Positions 51,568 to 59,961 of a stretch of 64,000 nt of DNA are shown one piece after another. Within the stretch, counting starts at the first letter, position 1; each line of letters begins with the position of its first letter. The notes below the pieces were generated by a model, which made no database searches, was not told where the DNA came from, and saw only the letters and a list, made by a program, of their open reading frames with translations. This stretch comes from Opitutaceae bacterium (GTDB lineage Bacteria; Verrucomicrobiota; Verrucomicrobiia; Opitutales; Opitutaceae), in assembly GCA_041395105.1 (NCBI GenBank), contig JAWLBB010000001.1:1329501-1393500 (forward strand), read 5' to 3'. The translations under genes were made by a program, and so were the position numbers.

Positions 51568-53547
51568 ATGCCGGTTCCTGGTTTTCTCGCGTCGGATGAC
51601 GACGCCGTCTACGAGTTGCGAACCACGGTCAGGGGACCCGAGGGTCGCCTGCCCCTGTCGCCCGGACAACTGGCGGGAGCGGCCAGCGGTGATCTCTTCG
51701 GCTGGACCCAGAACGTGGGGATGGGTTGGCGCCCGGAATGGCTTGGGCGCGAAGAATACCTGATCCTGAGCACCCAGGGCGGCATCCGCCGTCCGGACGG
51801 GAGCCCGGTCGCCCTGGGTTACCACACCGGGCACTGGGAAGTCGGCGTCCTGATGGAGGAAGCCGCCGCCACCTTTTCCGAGGCGGGAGCCATTCCCTTT
51901 GCCGCTTTCTGCAGTGATCCCTGCGATGGACGGACCAACGGCACGGACGGGATGCTCGACAGTCTCGCCTACCGCAATGACGCGGCCATCGTATTCAGAA
52001 GATTGATACGTTCGCTGCCCACCCGGAAGGGTGTCCTCGGAGTGGCCACCTGCGACAAGGGTCTGCCCGCCATGATGATGGCCCTGGCCGGCTGCGGTGA
52101 TCTGCCGGCGGTGCTGGTTCCGGGCGGGGTCAGCCTGCTCAGTGAGGAGACGGAGGACCTGGGCAAGATCCAGACGATCGGGGCCCGCTTCGCCCATGGG
52201 GAGATTTCCCTCGATCATGCGGCCGAGATGGGTTGCCGGGCCTGTGGCTCACCGGGCGGGGGGTGTCAGTTTCTCGGGACGGCGGCGACCAGCCAGGTCG
52301 TGGCCGAGGCCCTCGGGATGGCCTTGCCCCACAGTGCGCTCTGTCCTTCCGGGACGAATGCCTGGAAGGATCTCGCCCGCCGTTCGAGCGAGGCGCTCAT
52401 GGCCATGCACCGGGCTGGGGATGCGCTTGGGCGGATTCTCGACCGGCGCTCGATCCACAATGCCCTGATCGTTCATGCCGCCTTCGGGGGCTCGACCAAT
52501 CTCATTCTCCATCTGCCGGCCATCGCGCATGCGGCCGGGATTGAACGTCCGACTGTGGCGGACTGGAGCCGGGCCAACCGCGACGTGCCGCGTCTGGCCG
52601 ACATCATGCCGAACGGCCCTCATGGCTATGCCACGGTGCAGGCCTACCTGGCCGGGGGGGTTCCGGAGGTCATGCTGCACCTGCGGAGTCTCGGTCTGCT
52701 GGACTTGAGCGCACGCACGGTATCCGGATTGGACCTCGGTGAAGTCCTTGCCTGGTGGGAGGGCTCCGAGCGGCGTCGGCGGATGCGCGAAAAACTGGTC
52801 CAGCTGGACGGAATCGATCCGGATGCGGTTCTGATGAGTCCCGGACGGGCCCGGGCCGCCGGGTTGGGCAGCACGGTCACCTTCCCGTCAGGAAATCTTG
52901 CTCCGGAGGGTGCGGTCATCAAGAGCACGGCGATCGATCCAGCGCTGCTGGATGCGGACGAGGTGTTTCTGCACGAAGGTCCGGCGCGGGTTTTCGGGAG
53001 CGAACGCGAGGCGATCGCGGCGGTGAAGTCGCGTGGGACGGATGCCATTCGGGAGGGAGACGTCGTCATATTGGCCGGGGTGGGACCCATCGGGGCGGGC
53101 ATGCCGGAAACCTACCAATTGACTTCGGCTCTGCGTTACCTGCCATTCGGTGGCCGGGTGGCCCTCCTGACCGATGCCCGTTTCTCCGGGGTCTCGACCG
53201 GAGCTTGTGTGGGGCATGTCAGCCCGGAGGCGCTGGCCGGTGGTCCGATTGGCAAGCTCCGGGACGGTGACCGGGTGCGTATCCGGATCGATTGTCGCAA
53301 TCAGGTCGGGTCGATTGACCTGCTTCCCCCGGAAGGGGCGACGCCGGCGGACGCCGCAAATGTTCTCAAGACCCGTCCGATCAACCCGGTCTTCAAGGTG
53401 CATCCGAGGTTACCGGAGGACACCCGGCTCTGGGCGGCGCTTCAGCATGCCGGCGGCGGGAGTTGGGGCGGATCCGTCTACGACGCCGGCCGGATCATCG
53501 AGCTGCTCGAGGCGGGAAGACGGGCGTTGGCAGCCGACGGTTCCTGA
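51568..53547 (+). CDS. IlvD/Edd-family dehydratase of the YjhG/YagF (D-xylonate dehydratase) type
   Basis: A 659-residue iron-sulfur dehydratase. Length (E. coli YjhG is 655) and signatures (FCSDPCDGRTNGTDGMLDS, VATCDKGLPAMMM, CGSPGGGCQFLGTAATS) match the YjhG/YagF branch and not IlvD or Edd (about 600-620). Likely cluster ligands are Cys119, Cys162 and Cys233. These enzymes dehydrate D-xylonate or related aldonates to 2-keto-3-deoxy acids in the cytoplasm. It is 12 bp after the OppF-like gene, so the imported compound or a pathway product is probably a pentonic or hexonic acid. No dedicated dehydrogenase or lactonase is in the operon. Confidence 0.9.
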   Translation: MPVPGFLASDDDAVYELRTTVRGPEGRLPLSPGQLAGAASGDLFGWTQNVGMGWRPEWLGREEYLILSTQGGIRRPDGSPVALGYHTGHWEVGVLMEEAAATFSEAGAIPFAAFCSDPCDGRTNGTDGMLDSLAYRNDAAIVFRRLIRSLPTRKGVLGVATCDKGLPAMMMALAGCGDLPAVLVPGGVSLLSEETEDLGKIQTIGARFAHGEISLDHAAEMGCRACGSPGGGCQFLGTAATSQVVAEALGMALPHSALCPSGTNAWKDLARRSSEALMAMHRAGDALGRILDRRSIHNALIVHAAFGGSTNLILHLPAIAHAAGIERPTVADWSRANRDVPRLADIMPNGPHGYATVQAYLAGGVPEVMLHLRSLGLLDLSARTVSGLDLGEVLAWWEGSERRRRMREKLVQLDGIDPDAVLMSPGRARAAGLGSTVTFPSGNLAPEGAVIKSTAIDPALLDADEVFLHEGPARVFGSEREAIAAVKSRGTDAIREGDVVILAGVGPIGAGMPETYQLTSALRYLPFGGRVALLTDARFSGVSTGACVGHVSPEALAGGPIGKLRDGDRVRIRIDCRNQVGSIDLLPPEGATPADAANVLKTRPINPVFKVHPRLPEDTRLWAALQHAGGGSWGGSVYDAGRIIELLEAGRRALAADGS

Positions 53548-53635
53548 GCGACCGTCTCCGTCCTCGATCACTCAACGGCCGCAGGCGGTCCACGACGGAC
53601 CGCGGATTTCCGGGCCGGCTGCCCCAGGGCGGATC

Positions 53636-54472
53636 TCAGTTCCCCCGGGCTTCCATCCACTCGAGCACCTCGACTTTGCGCTCGGTGACTTCGGCCAGGT
53701 CCTGCTTGTGGCGCGCAAGGTCATCGACCCAATCGCTCGGGGCGACCCGATGCCGGGTCTCATACCGCACGTTGGGCACGGGGATCATTTCCTGGTAGAC
53801 GACATAGTAGTCAACATCCAGAATCAGGTCGCCGATCACTTCCTCCTGTTCCCGTTTGCGGATGGCCTGTTCGATGGTGGTGCACCGTTCCTCGAGGATC
53901 CGGATGGCATTGTCGAAAGCCTCGACCACGCCGGGGCGGTCCCCCAATTCCGCTTTCAGTTCTCCGAGCAGGGTCTGGTATTTCCAGTTTCGTCCATCGG
54001 TCAGGGTGACTGCCTGTGTGGCGAATTCGAGGCCGCTGTTCAGGTCCCCTTTCAGCACCATCAATCGGGCAAGCTCGTAGCAGGAGGCCGAGAGGTCGGG
54101 CTCGGTCTCCAAGGACTTGCGGAAGGCCTGCTCGGCCGCGGCGGGTTCATCGCGCAGGAGGTGGGCGCGCCCATAGACATAATAGGCTTCGTAACGGTCT
54201 GGATCGAGAGCGATGGCGCGGTTGAGATCCTCGTAGGCAGCGGTCCATTCGGATTTGAGGATATGGTCGGCCGCCTGATGGTAGAGCCGGTCGTATTCTG
54301 TGCGCGATTCATCCGTCCCTGAGCCGGCGGAAGCGGGATGCGTCGGTCCCGGACTGGACTCGGAACCCGCCCGAAGGACCAGGGAGGTGGACGATACGAA
54401 GAGAACGGAAAGGAGAATCCGGACCAGGATTCTCGGATCGGATCGGATGATGGAATGTCGTTGGCGAATCAT
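53636..54472 (-). CDS. Secreted TPR-repeat protein
   Basis: A 278-residue protein from the ATG at 54472. A hydrophobic N-terminal segment (ILVRILLSVLFVSSTSLVL) is followed by helical repeats such as YEDLNRAIALDPDRYEAYYVYGRAHLLRDEPAAAEQAFRKSLETEPDLSAS, with three to four TPR units, and a charged C-terminal helix. Its role is probably protein-protein contact in the periplasm. It is convergent with the dehydratase gene. The next gene upstream (AEC transporter) is on the same strand, 78 bp away. No enzyme motif is present, and a function cannot be assigned. Confidence 0.72.
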   Translation of the reverse strand: MIRQRHSIIRSDPRILVRILLSVLFVSSTSLVLRAGSESSPGPTHPASAGSGTDESRTEYDRLYHQAADHILKSEWTAAYEDLNRAIALDPDRYEAYYVYGRAHLLRDEPAAAEQAFRKSLETEPDLSASCYELARLMVLKGDLNSGLEFATQAVTLTDGRNWKYQTLLGELKAELGDRPGVVEAFDNAIRILEERCTTIEQAIRKREQEEVIGDLILDVDYYVVYQEMIPVPNVRYETRHRVAPSDWVDDLARHKQDLAEVTERKVEVLEWMEARGN

Positions 54473-54549
54473 GATGCGGAATCCCGGCGATCCCTGTTTT
54501 GCAGGGGATCCCACCCGAGTCAATGACCATGGGAACCGCGGGACCTTCC

Positions 54550-55485
54550 TCAGGTAAGGTAGAGGATGGCGGCAAAAGTGAAGACAGTGATGGCGGTGCT
54601 GATCGCAATCGGGGCCGAGGCCAGCCGCGGGTCACCGCCCATCTGGACGGTCATGATGAATCCTCCGGCGGCGCTCGGGGCGGCCACGAAGATCAGGGCG
54701 ATGCGCATCTCTTCAATGCCGAGGTTAAGCCATCGGGCGATCATCCAGCCGGCGAGAGGGGTGACCAGAGTCTTGATCAGAGCCGCTGTGACGGAAGGGC
54801 CGATCCGGTCGCGGACGCGGGTCGTGACAAGGGTGCCGCCGACGCAAAGAAGCGCAATCGGGACGCCCATCAGACCGAGGGAGCGCAGGGTGCGGTCGAT
54901 TCCGGAGGGAAGGGTCAGCGGGCTCAGGGAGAAGAGCAGGCCGGCCACGCTTGCGATGAAAAACGGATTGGTCACGAGGCTGGTCAGCACGGGCTTGAGG
55001 GTGGCGAGCGAGAGACGATGCTGGCTGATGGAAAGAACGGCGGCCCCGAGAACGTTGTTCAGGATAATCATCGGTGCGATTGAAAGCGTGGCCAGCTGCA
55101 GGACTCCGGAGGTCGTCGCCAGGTCGACTCCGCCGGCTGCGTAGATGATGACGGGGAGCCCGAGGAAGACCAAGTTTCCCCGGAACGCGGCATGGACAAA
55201 CGTGCCTTGATCACCCCAGGGAAGACGGATGGCGAAGGCGACGAGGTAGGCAACCAGGATGCTGACCAGTGAGGCGCCGAAAATCACGGCAAAGATGATA
55301 AGCGGACGATCGTTGGTGTAATGGGAGACGGCGATGCCGTGGAAAATCAGGACCGGCAGTCCGACATAGTAGGCCAGGCGGTTGAGGTCCTTCAGAAGGG
55401 TGGAGGGGAGAAAGCCGGTCCGGGCGAGAACACCGCCAAGGGCGATGATGGCAAAGACCGGCAGAAGGGTGTCGAGAATGATCAC
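54550..55485 (-). CDS. AEC (auxin efflux carrier-like) family transporter
   Basis: A 311-residue protein with ten hydrophobic helices. The N-terminus VFAIIALGGVLARTGFLP and helix 4-5 AAFRGNLVFLGLPVIIYAAGG are AEC/BASS-superfamily features, as is the C-terminal VAAPSAAGGFIMTVQMGGD. Bacterial members move malate, amino acids or similar carboxylates, often outward. It diverges from the TPP-riboswitch-controlled TonB receptor gene, with 255 bases between. Substrate unknown; the neighbour thiamine-type receptor may be coincidental. Confidence 0.85.
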   Translation of the reverse strand: MIILDTLLPVFAIIALGGVLARTGFLPSTLLKDLNRLAYYVGLPVLIFHGIAVSHYTNDRPLIIFAVIFGASLVSILVAYLVAFAIRLPWGDQGTFVHAAFRGNLVFLGLPVIIYAAGGVDLATTSGVLQLATLSIAPMIILNNVLGAAVLSISQHRLSLATLKPVLTSLVTNPFFIASVAGLLFSLSPLTLPSGIDRTLRSLGLMGVPIALLCVGGTLVTTRVRDRIGPSVTAALIKTLVTPLAGWMIARWLNLGIEEMRIALIFVAAPSAAGGFIMTVQMGGDPRLASAPIAISTAITVFTFAAILYLT

Positions 55486-55585
55486 AAGGCGGAATTAAGA
55501 ATGAATTCCCGGGATTTAAGAAGTGGGAAGTTTGCGGGAATTGGATTGCCATGGAGGCTTTTAAGGCTCTTGGGTAGGCGCAACA

Positions 55586-55680
55586 CAAGCGGGGAGTCCT
55601 GAGCGCAGGGCTGAGACTGGGATGCGATCGATCCCTCTACCCTTCGAACCTGAACCGGATCATGCCGGCGGAGGGAATCA
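55586..55680 (+). promoter_or_regulatory. TPP (thiamine pyrophosphate) riboswitch
   Basis: The sequence carries the conserved THI-box parts in order: GGGGAGTCC (55591), GGGCTGAGAC, GATCCCTCTACCCTTCGAACCTGA and CCGGATCATGCCGGCGGAGGGAA. The GCTGAGA and CCTGA...GG.T.ATGCC.GCG.AGGGAA elements are the ligand-binding core of the thiM/THI family. It sits 60 bases upstream of the TonB receptor ATG and faces it, so TPP should lower receptor expression. Terminator or start-sequestering form not resolved. Confidence 0.93.
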
Positions 55681-55739
55681 GTGGGGCCGTGCGTACTGAG
55701 GACTGATGTCGGAAGGGTCCGGAAGCGATATTCTTTCCG

Positions 55740-58085
55740 ATGATTCATCCTGGGCGACCTTCTTTCACCTTTCTCTCACTTCTGGTCCTGGCGGTGGTGT
55801 TGCCGGTCGGTGCTGACGAAATCATCACCCTTGAGGTGTTTCAGGTCGACGGCCTCCCTCCGGCTGATTCGGTGAATCCTCTGGTTGTTCCGGTCACCGG
55901 TGTCTTCGGCGATGGGCGCGGACTCCTCGAGACTCCCCGCAGCGTCAGCCTGATCAGCTCGGCATTGTTCCGTGAGCGCACAATCCACGGGGTCAAGGAG
56001 ATCCTGCAATATGTGCCCGGAGCCTACGCACCGGCCCGTTATGGGCGCACGGCCAACCCGAATATCCGCGGTGACACGGCGGAGATCTACCTGAACGGCC
56101 AGCGCCGGGGCAACAACCTGTTCGGCTATTTCCCGAGTTTCAACGGGGTTGAATCCGTCGAGATGGTCCGGGGAGCCGGTTCGGTCGTCTACGGGCCGGC
56201 CTTTTTCAGCGGCGGCTACGTCAATTACGTGACGAAGACCCCCAATCTCGAGCGGAGCCGGACCGAGGTGACGACGCGCTTCGGGACGTGGGTGCCAAGC
56301 GGTGGATCGCATCTCAATGGCAGCGTGCAGATCGACCACACGGCACCGCTTGAGGAGGGAGTCTCCGGTTATCGGGTCAGCTATGAAGGCAAGGGGGGGG
56401 ACACCTACCACCATCGAAACGGAGTGAAGGACGACCGGCAGGATCTCTTCGCCGCCTGGAGCTGGCGCCCGTCAGAGAACCTCTCGGTGGAAATCAACGG
56501 TCAATTCCAGTGGCAGAACACGCCCCAGACCAACGGCATCAACCGTCCGAGCCAGGGTATGATCGACGAAGGGATCTATTTTCAGGGATGGGCCGACGAT
56601 CGCGCAACGGGCATCCTGTCCGGTCTGGTCACCCCGACCGGGACGGTCGAGGTCGATCCGCGCATGCTCATGTTTTCCCGGGGCGACTTCAGCGATGCCC
56701 GGGTCCTTGAGTTGCAGGGAGTGGTCCGCGCCCGGTTCTCCGAGACCTTCTCCCTGGTCAACCGCACCCTGTTCGAGTCGGTTGACCGCCGCAGGTATCA
56801 TTCATTTGAGTACACCGAATACGCGGAACAGCTGACCCTGGAGAACCGGACCGAACTGCGCTGGCGCGGCGATCAGGACTGGAAGCCGGCCCTGACGGGT
56901 GGGCTGACGGTGCGGCTGGAAGAACGGGAATCCTTCGTCAACTACTTCAACGAGTACCTCTACGCCGGTGACATCAGCGGAACAGAGACCGATTTCGGGG
57001 CGCTCAGCAACTACCCGGGAAGCTACTACCCCGGACAGGCGGGTCCGGACGGGCGGGAGTTCTTCGGGAGCGAGAACGGCATACCGGAAACCACCGACTC
57101 GCGGGTCTGGAACCCGGCACTCTTCCTCCAGGTGGAAGTCGAACCCTTCAGAAATCTCAATCTGATGTTCGGGGTGCGGGGCGATGCCTACAGCGTGGAG
57201 GTGGAGGATGCCCTGCCTCCCGCCGGAACGAGGCCGATCTCGGATCGTGATTCCTTCACCACGCCGTCGGGCCAGGCCTGCCTGAGCTGGACGCCGGTCG
57301 ATACCGGAGTGTTCTACCTGGCCTGGAACTCCGTGGCGGAGATCTACGGCAGCGTGACCGGCGGAGGGGTTCTCCAGTTCTATCCGCCCGGGACAATCCG
57401 TCCGGAGGATTACGACGGGCGCAGTGATCTGCTGGAAGCGGGGGCCAAGTTTGCCTTCGATGAGAACCGGCTTTTTCTGGGGATTTCGGTCTTTCAGCAG
57501 AACCGGAGCCGGGCGGAATTTGGAGGTGGGCGCAATGAAATCGAGACCGAGGGTCTGGAGGCCGAAGTCGTCTATCAGCCGCGGCGCGGGGTTTATCTGA
57601 CGGCCAATGCCGCGTGGATGGACGCAAACTATGTGAACTCGGCCCCGACCCAATTGGGCGGGCGATCGCTCTACGACATGTATCCCGCAGGGATGGGTCC
57701 GGAGGGTAAAGGGACCGGGGTCGGCTACGATTTCTGGTTCGTCAATCAGGTCCCGGTCGGGGATTACCGGATTTCCGGACTGTCCAAGGTGTTGCTCAAT
57801 GCGAGTGCCGCCTACCGTTTCGAGAACGGCCTCGGCCTTTCCCTGCAGACCCAGTGGCAGAGTCCGCAATGGGGCAATCTCGATCGCGAATACCAGATTC
57901 CGGCACAGCTGACGGTCCAGGCCTCTGTCACCTATACCCGGCCCGGCTGGGAGGTTGGTCTGGATTGTCTGAATCTGACCAATGCCCGCAACTGGATCCA
58001 CAACGGCGACGAGTTCATGAACAACCAATTGATCAGCCTGGAGCCCCCGATCCGGTTTGAGGGATACCTGAAAATGCGTTGGTAG
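55740..58085 (+). CDS. TonB-dependent outer-membrane receptor, probably for thiamine
   Basis: A 781-residue receptor. A signal peptide (FTFLSLLVLAVVLPVGA) is followed by the plug domain (about 50-170) with ETPRSVSLISSALFRER, then YVPGAYAPARYGRTANPNIRG and the plug end VEMVRGAGSVVYGPAFFSGGYVNYV. The barrel with paired aromatic strands ends in IRFEGYLKMRW. The substrate follows from the TPP riboswitch directly in front of it: receptors under TPP control in other Gram-negative bacteria take up thiamine or its precursors. There is no thi gene next door. It takes energy from TonB-ExbBD in the inner membrane. Confidence 0.93.
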   Translation: MIHPGRPSFTFLSLLVLAVVLPVGADEIITLEVFQVDGLPPADSVNPLVVPVTGVFGDGRGLLETPRSVSLISSALFRERTIHGVKEILQYVPGAYAPARYGRTANPNIRGDTAEIYLNGQRRGNNLFGYFPSFNGVESVEMVRGAGSVVYGPAFFSGGYVNYVTKTPNLERSRTEVTTRFGTWVPSGGSHLNGSVQIDHTAPLEEGVSGYRVSYEGKGGDTYHHRNGVKDDRQDLFAAWSWRPSENLSVEINGQFQWQNTPQTNGINRPSQGMIDEGIYFQGWADDRATGILSGLVTPTGTVEVDPRMLMFSRGDFSDARVLELQGVVRARFSETFSLVNRTLFESVDRRRYHSFEYTEYAEQLTLENRTELRWRGDQDWKPALTGGLTVRLEERESFVNYFNEYLYAGDISGTETDFGALSNYPGSYYPGQAGPDGREFFGSENGIPETTDSRVWNPALFLQVEVEPFRNLNLMFGVRGDAYSVEVEDALPPAGTRPISDRDSFTTPSGQACLSWTPVDTGVFYLAWNSVAEIYGSVTGGGVLQFYPPGTIRPEDYDGRSDLLEAGAKFAFDENRLFLGISVFQQNRSRAEFGGGRNEIETEGLEAEVVYQPRRGVYLTANAAWMDANYVNSAPTQLGGRSLYDMYPAGMGPEGKGTGVGYDFWFVNQVPVGDYRISGLSKVLLNASAAYRFENGLGLSLQTQWQSPQWGNLDREYQIPAQLTVQASVTYTRPGWEVGLDCLNLTNARNWIHNGDEFMNNQLISLEPPIRFEGYLKMRW

Positions 58086-58204
58086 GGAGAGGCGGTCGTC
58101 TGAGGCGGTCTCGACCCGAGGTCCGGGCCACCTGCCGATGTTTTGGCCGGGTAGCAGGGCGTGACTGCCGGGCGCGCCTTCTTTGTTCCGGGACCGAGGC
58201 CGAC

Positions 58205-58242
58205 CAGGTGCCTCGCGGACGGCCCGCCGGTCCGTCCCTACC
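58205..58242. repeat. GC-rich imperfect palindrome, possible repeat-family member
   Basis: CGGAC (58216-58220) and GTCCG (58230-58234) close a GC-rich stem, and reading on the minus strand gives GGTAGGGACGGACCGGCGGG. This resembles the units at 30.8 kb. It lies between the TonB receptor and small heat-shock genes, both reading toward it, and might also terminate transcription. Confidence 0.35.
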
Positions 58243-58257
58243 TTCCTATCAGCACTG

Positions 58258-58620
58258 TCAGGCGGCGACCCTGGGGCGGTCGATGCGGATGCTGAGGATA
58301 CCGCAGGCCAATTCGGCCCGGATCGATTCGGGCTCGGCGGTGAAGCCGAGACGGACGCAGAGGCGGTAGTCTTTCTGGACACATTCCAGTTGAAGCGCTT
58401 CCCAGTTGGGTCGGACTGTCCGGGTTCGGCGTCCGGTCACGATCATTTGATCCTGAAAGAGGATGAGTTCGAGCCCTTCGTCGGACACTTCCGGCATGAT
58501 GGCGGAGATCTCGACGCCCTGTTCGTCGGCGGTGATGTCGTGATGGGGCCGGGCGTGTTCGCGGCCGGAGGGAAGGGTGAATTCGTTGGTATTTTCCACG
58601 CGGCTGATGGTGGTGATCAT
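58258..58620 (-). CDS. Small heat-shock protein (Hsp20/alpha-crystallin family)
   Basis: A 120-residue protein with an alpha-crystallin domain: DEQGVEISAIMPEVSDEGLELILFQDQMIVTGRRTR (about 32-67), YRLCVRLGFTAEPESIRAELACGILSIRIDRP near the C-terminus. It lacks a long N-terminal arm, so it may form small oligomers. Such proteins hold unfolding proteins for refolding by DnaK/ClpB in the cytoplasm. It converges with the TonB receptor gene; no other chaperone genes are nearby. Confidence 0.85.
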   Translation of the reverse strand: MITTISRVENTNEFTLPSGREHARPHHDITADEQGVEISAIMPEVSDEGLELILFQDQMIVTGRRTRTVRPNWEALQLECVQKDYRLCVRLGFTAEPESIRAELACGILSIRIDRPRVAA

Positions 58621-59000
58621 GGTTGAGGCGGAGTTACGGATGGGCCGTGGCGATCAATGCGACCAGATTGCCCATTCGGGCGCCCGGAGGCACTTCTGCC
58701 AGGAAGCGCGAAACCGCCAGGGGAAAAGCCTTCGGAACCAGGATTGAGCCGAAAGGCGGAGACTGCGGTGCGGGCGTTTCGTGGGTTCCATGACAGGAAA
58801 CCCATTCAATCGGCCGAATCCCGGAGAATTTGAGGGCGATCGTTCCTGATTATTCGAGGGATGTTTTGGGGCAAATCGGGAGTTGTAGCCACGGCAGTCT
58901 CGTGCCGCGAATCCGCGTCGACACGCCCCAAGAGACTGGGGCGGTTACAACAGGCAAACGAACGAACCGGGAATACCAGTTCTGAGTCGGAGTTTCCGGC
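58621..59000. other. Intergenic stretch between Hsp20 and sucD genes
   Basis: The 380 bases between two minus-strand genes hold no convincing gene. A 7-bp GC stem (58924-58943) near the sucD stop is listed separately. GCCTTCGG (58730-58737) and CCGAAAGGC (about 58751) form an additional weak inverted repeat. Upstream elements of the Hsp20 gene must be here. Confidence 0.4.
58924..58943 (-). terminator. Possible terminator stem downstream of sucD
   Basis: CGCCCCA (58924-58930) and TGGGGCG (58937-58943) make a 7-bp GC stem with a 6-base loop, 57 bases after the sucD stop on the minus strand. No T run follows, so this is at best a weak or Rho-assisted terminator. Confidence 0.35.
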
Positions 59001-59912
59001 TCAGTTCGTCGGGGTCCAGATACGCAGGAGGGCGTCGGCCATATCGGACGGGGTGGTGGCCACCTCAATGCCGCATTCCCGGAAGACCGCGATCTTGGCG
59101 GCGGCGGTGTCTTCTGCTCCGCCCACAATGGCTCCTGCGTGACCCATCCGGCGGCCGGGAGGAGCCGTCGCTCCGGCGATAAACCCGGCGACGGGCTTCG
59201 TGCCGTGTTCCTTGATCCAACGGGCGGCTTCCACCTCCGCGGTACCCCCGATCTCACCGATCATGATGATTCCGTGGGTATCGGGATCGGCGTCGAACAT
59301 CTTGATGATGTCAAGATGGGTGGTTCCGTGGACGGGGTCGCCTCCGATCCCGACGCAGGTGCTCTGGCCGATTCCTTTCGAAGTCAGCTGAAAAACGGCC
59401 TCATAGGTCAGGGTGCCGGAGCGGGAAACAACCCCGACATGGCCCTTCTTGTGGATATAGCCGGGAGCGATCCCGATACGGCAGCCGCCGTGGGAGTTCT
59501 CGCCGGTGCCGGGAGAGACGATGCCCGGGCAATTGGGTCCGATCAACCGGGTGCGGGCTCCGATCATGGCGCGCTTGACCCGCACCATGTCCTTGACCGG
59601 GATTCCTTCGGTGATGGCGACAACCAGGTCGAGGTCGGCATCGGCGCATTCAAGAATGGCATCGGCGGCGAAGGGTGGCGGGACAAAAATCACGCTGACG
59701 CGTGCGCCGGTGGCCGCGGAGGCCTCGGCGATGGTATTGAAGACAGGCACGCGGTGGGGGCCGTGTTCGAAGACCTGTCCGCCTTTGCCCGGGGTCACCC
59801 CGGCCGCCACGGCGGTTCCGTAATCGAGGGAGAGGCAGGCATGGCGGGCGCCGAAGGATCCGGTGATTCCCTGGACAATGATCTTGGTCGATGCGTCAAT
59901 CAGTATGGACAT
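59001..59912 (-). CDS. sucD: Succinyl-CoA ligase alpha subunit
   Basis: A 303-residue alpha subunit from the ATG at 59912. The CoA-binding N-terminus reads IIVQGITGSFGARH, the catalytic phospho-histidine is His258 in MGHAGAIVGG, and LIGPNCPGIVSPG is the conserved substrate loop. An 8-residue insert (TGENSHGG at 136-143) splits the usual SPGKCKIGI motif; this is uncommon but keeps the frame. With SucC it makes ATP or GTP from succinyl-CoA in the TCA cycle. It follows sucC by 49 bp. Confidence 0.97.
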   Translation of the reverse strand: MSILIDASTKIIVQGITGSFGARHACLSLDYGTAVAAGVTPGKGGQVFEHGPHRVPVFNTIAEASAATGARVSVIFVPPPFAADAILECADADLDLVVAITEGIPVKDMVRVKRAMIGARTRLIGPNCPGIVSPGTGENSHGGCRIGIAPGYIHKKGHVGVVSRSGTLTYEAVFQLTSKGIGQSTCVGIGGDPVHGTTHLDIIKMFDADPDTHGIIMIGEIGGTAEVEAARWIKEHGTKPVAGFIAGATAPPGRRMGHAGAIVGGAEDTAAAKIAVFRECGIEVATTPSDMADALLRIWTPTN

Positions 59913-59961
59913 GGTGAATTGAGGGTCGGACGGGCAATTGGGTCTGAGGTCGGTCCGTTGT

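Noticed and set aside
51568..53547. Dihydroxy-acid dehydratase IlvD of branched-chain amino-acid synthesis
   Set aside because: Length (659) and the PCDGR...TDGMLDS and ATCDKGLPAMM signatures match the YjhG/YagF branch, and the gene lies in a sugar operon.
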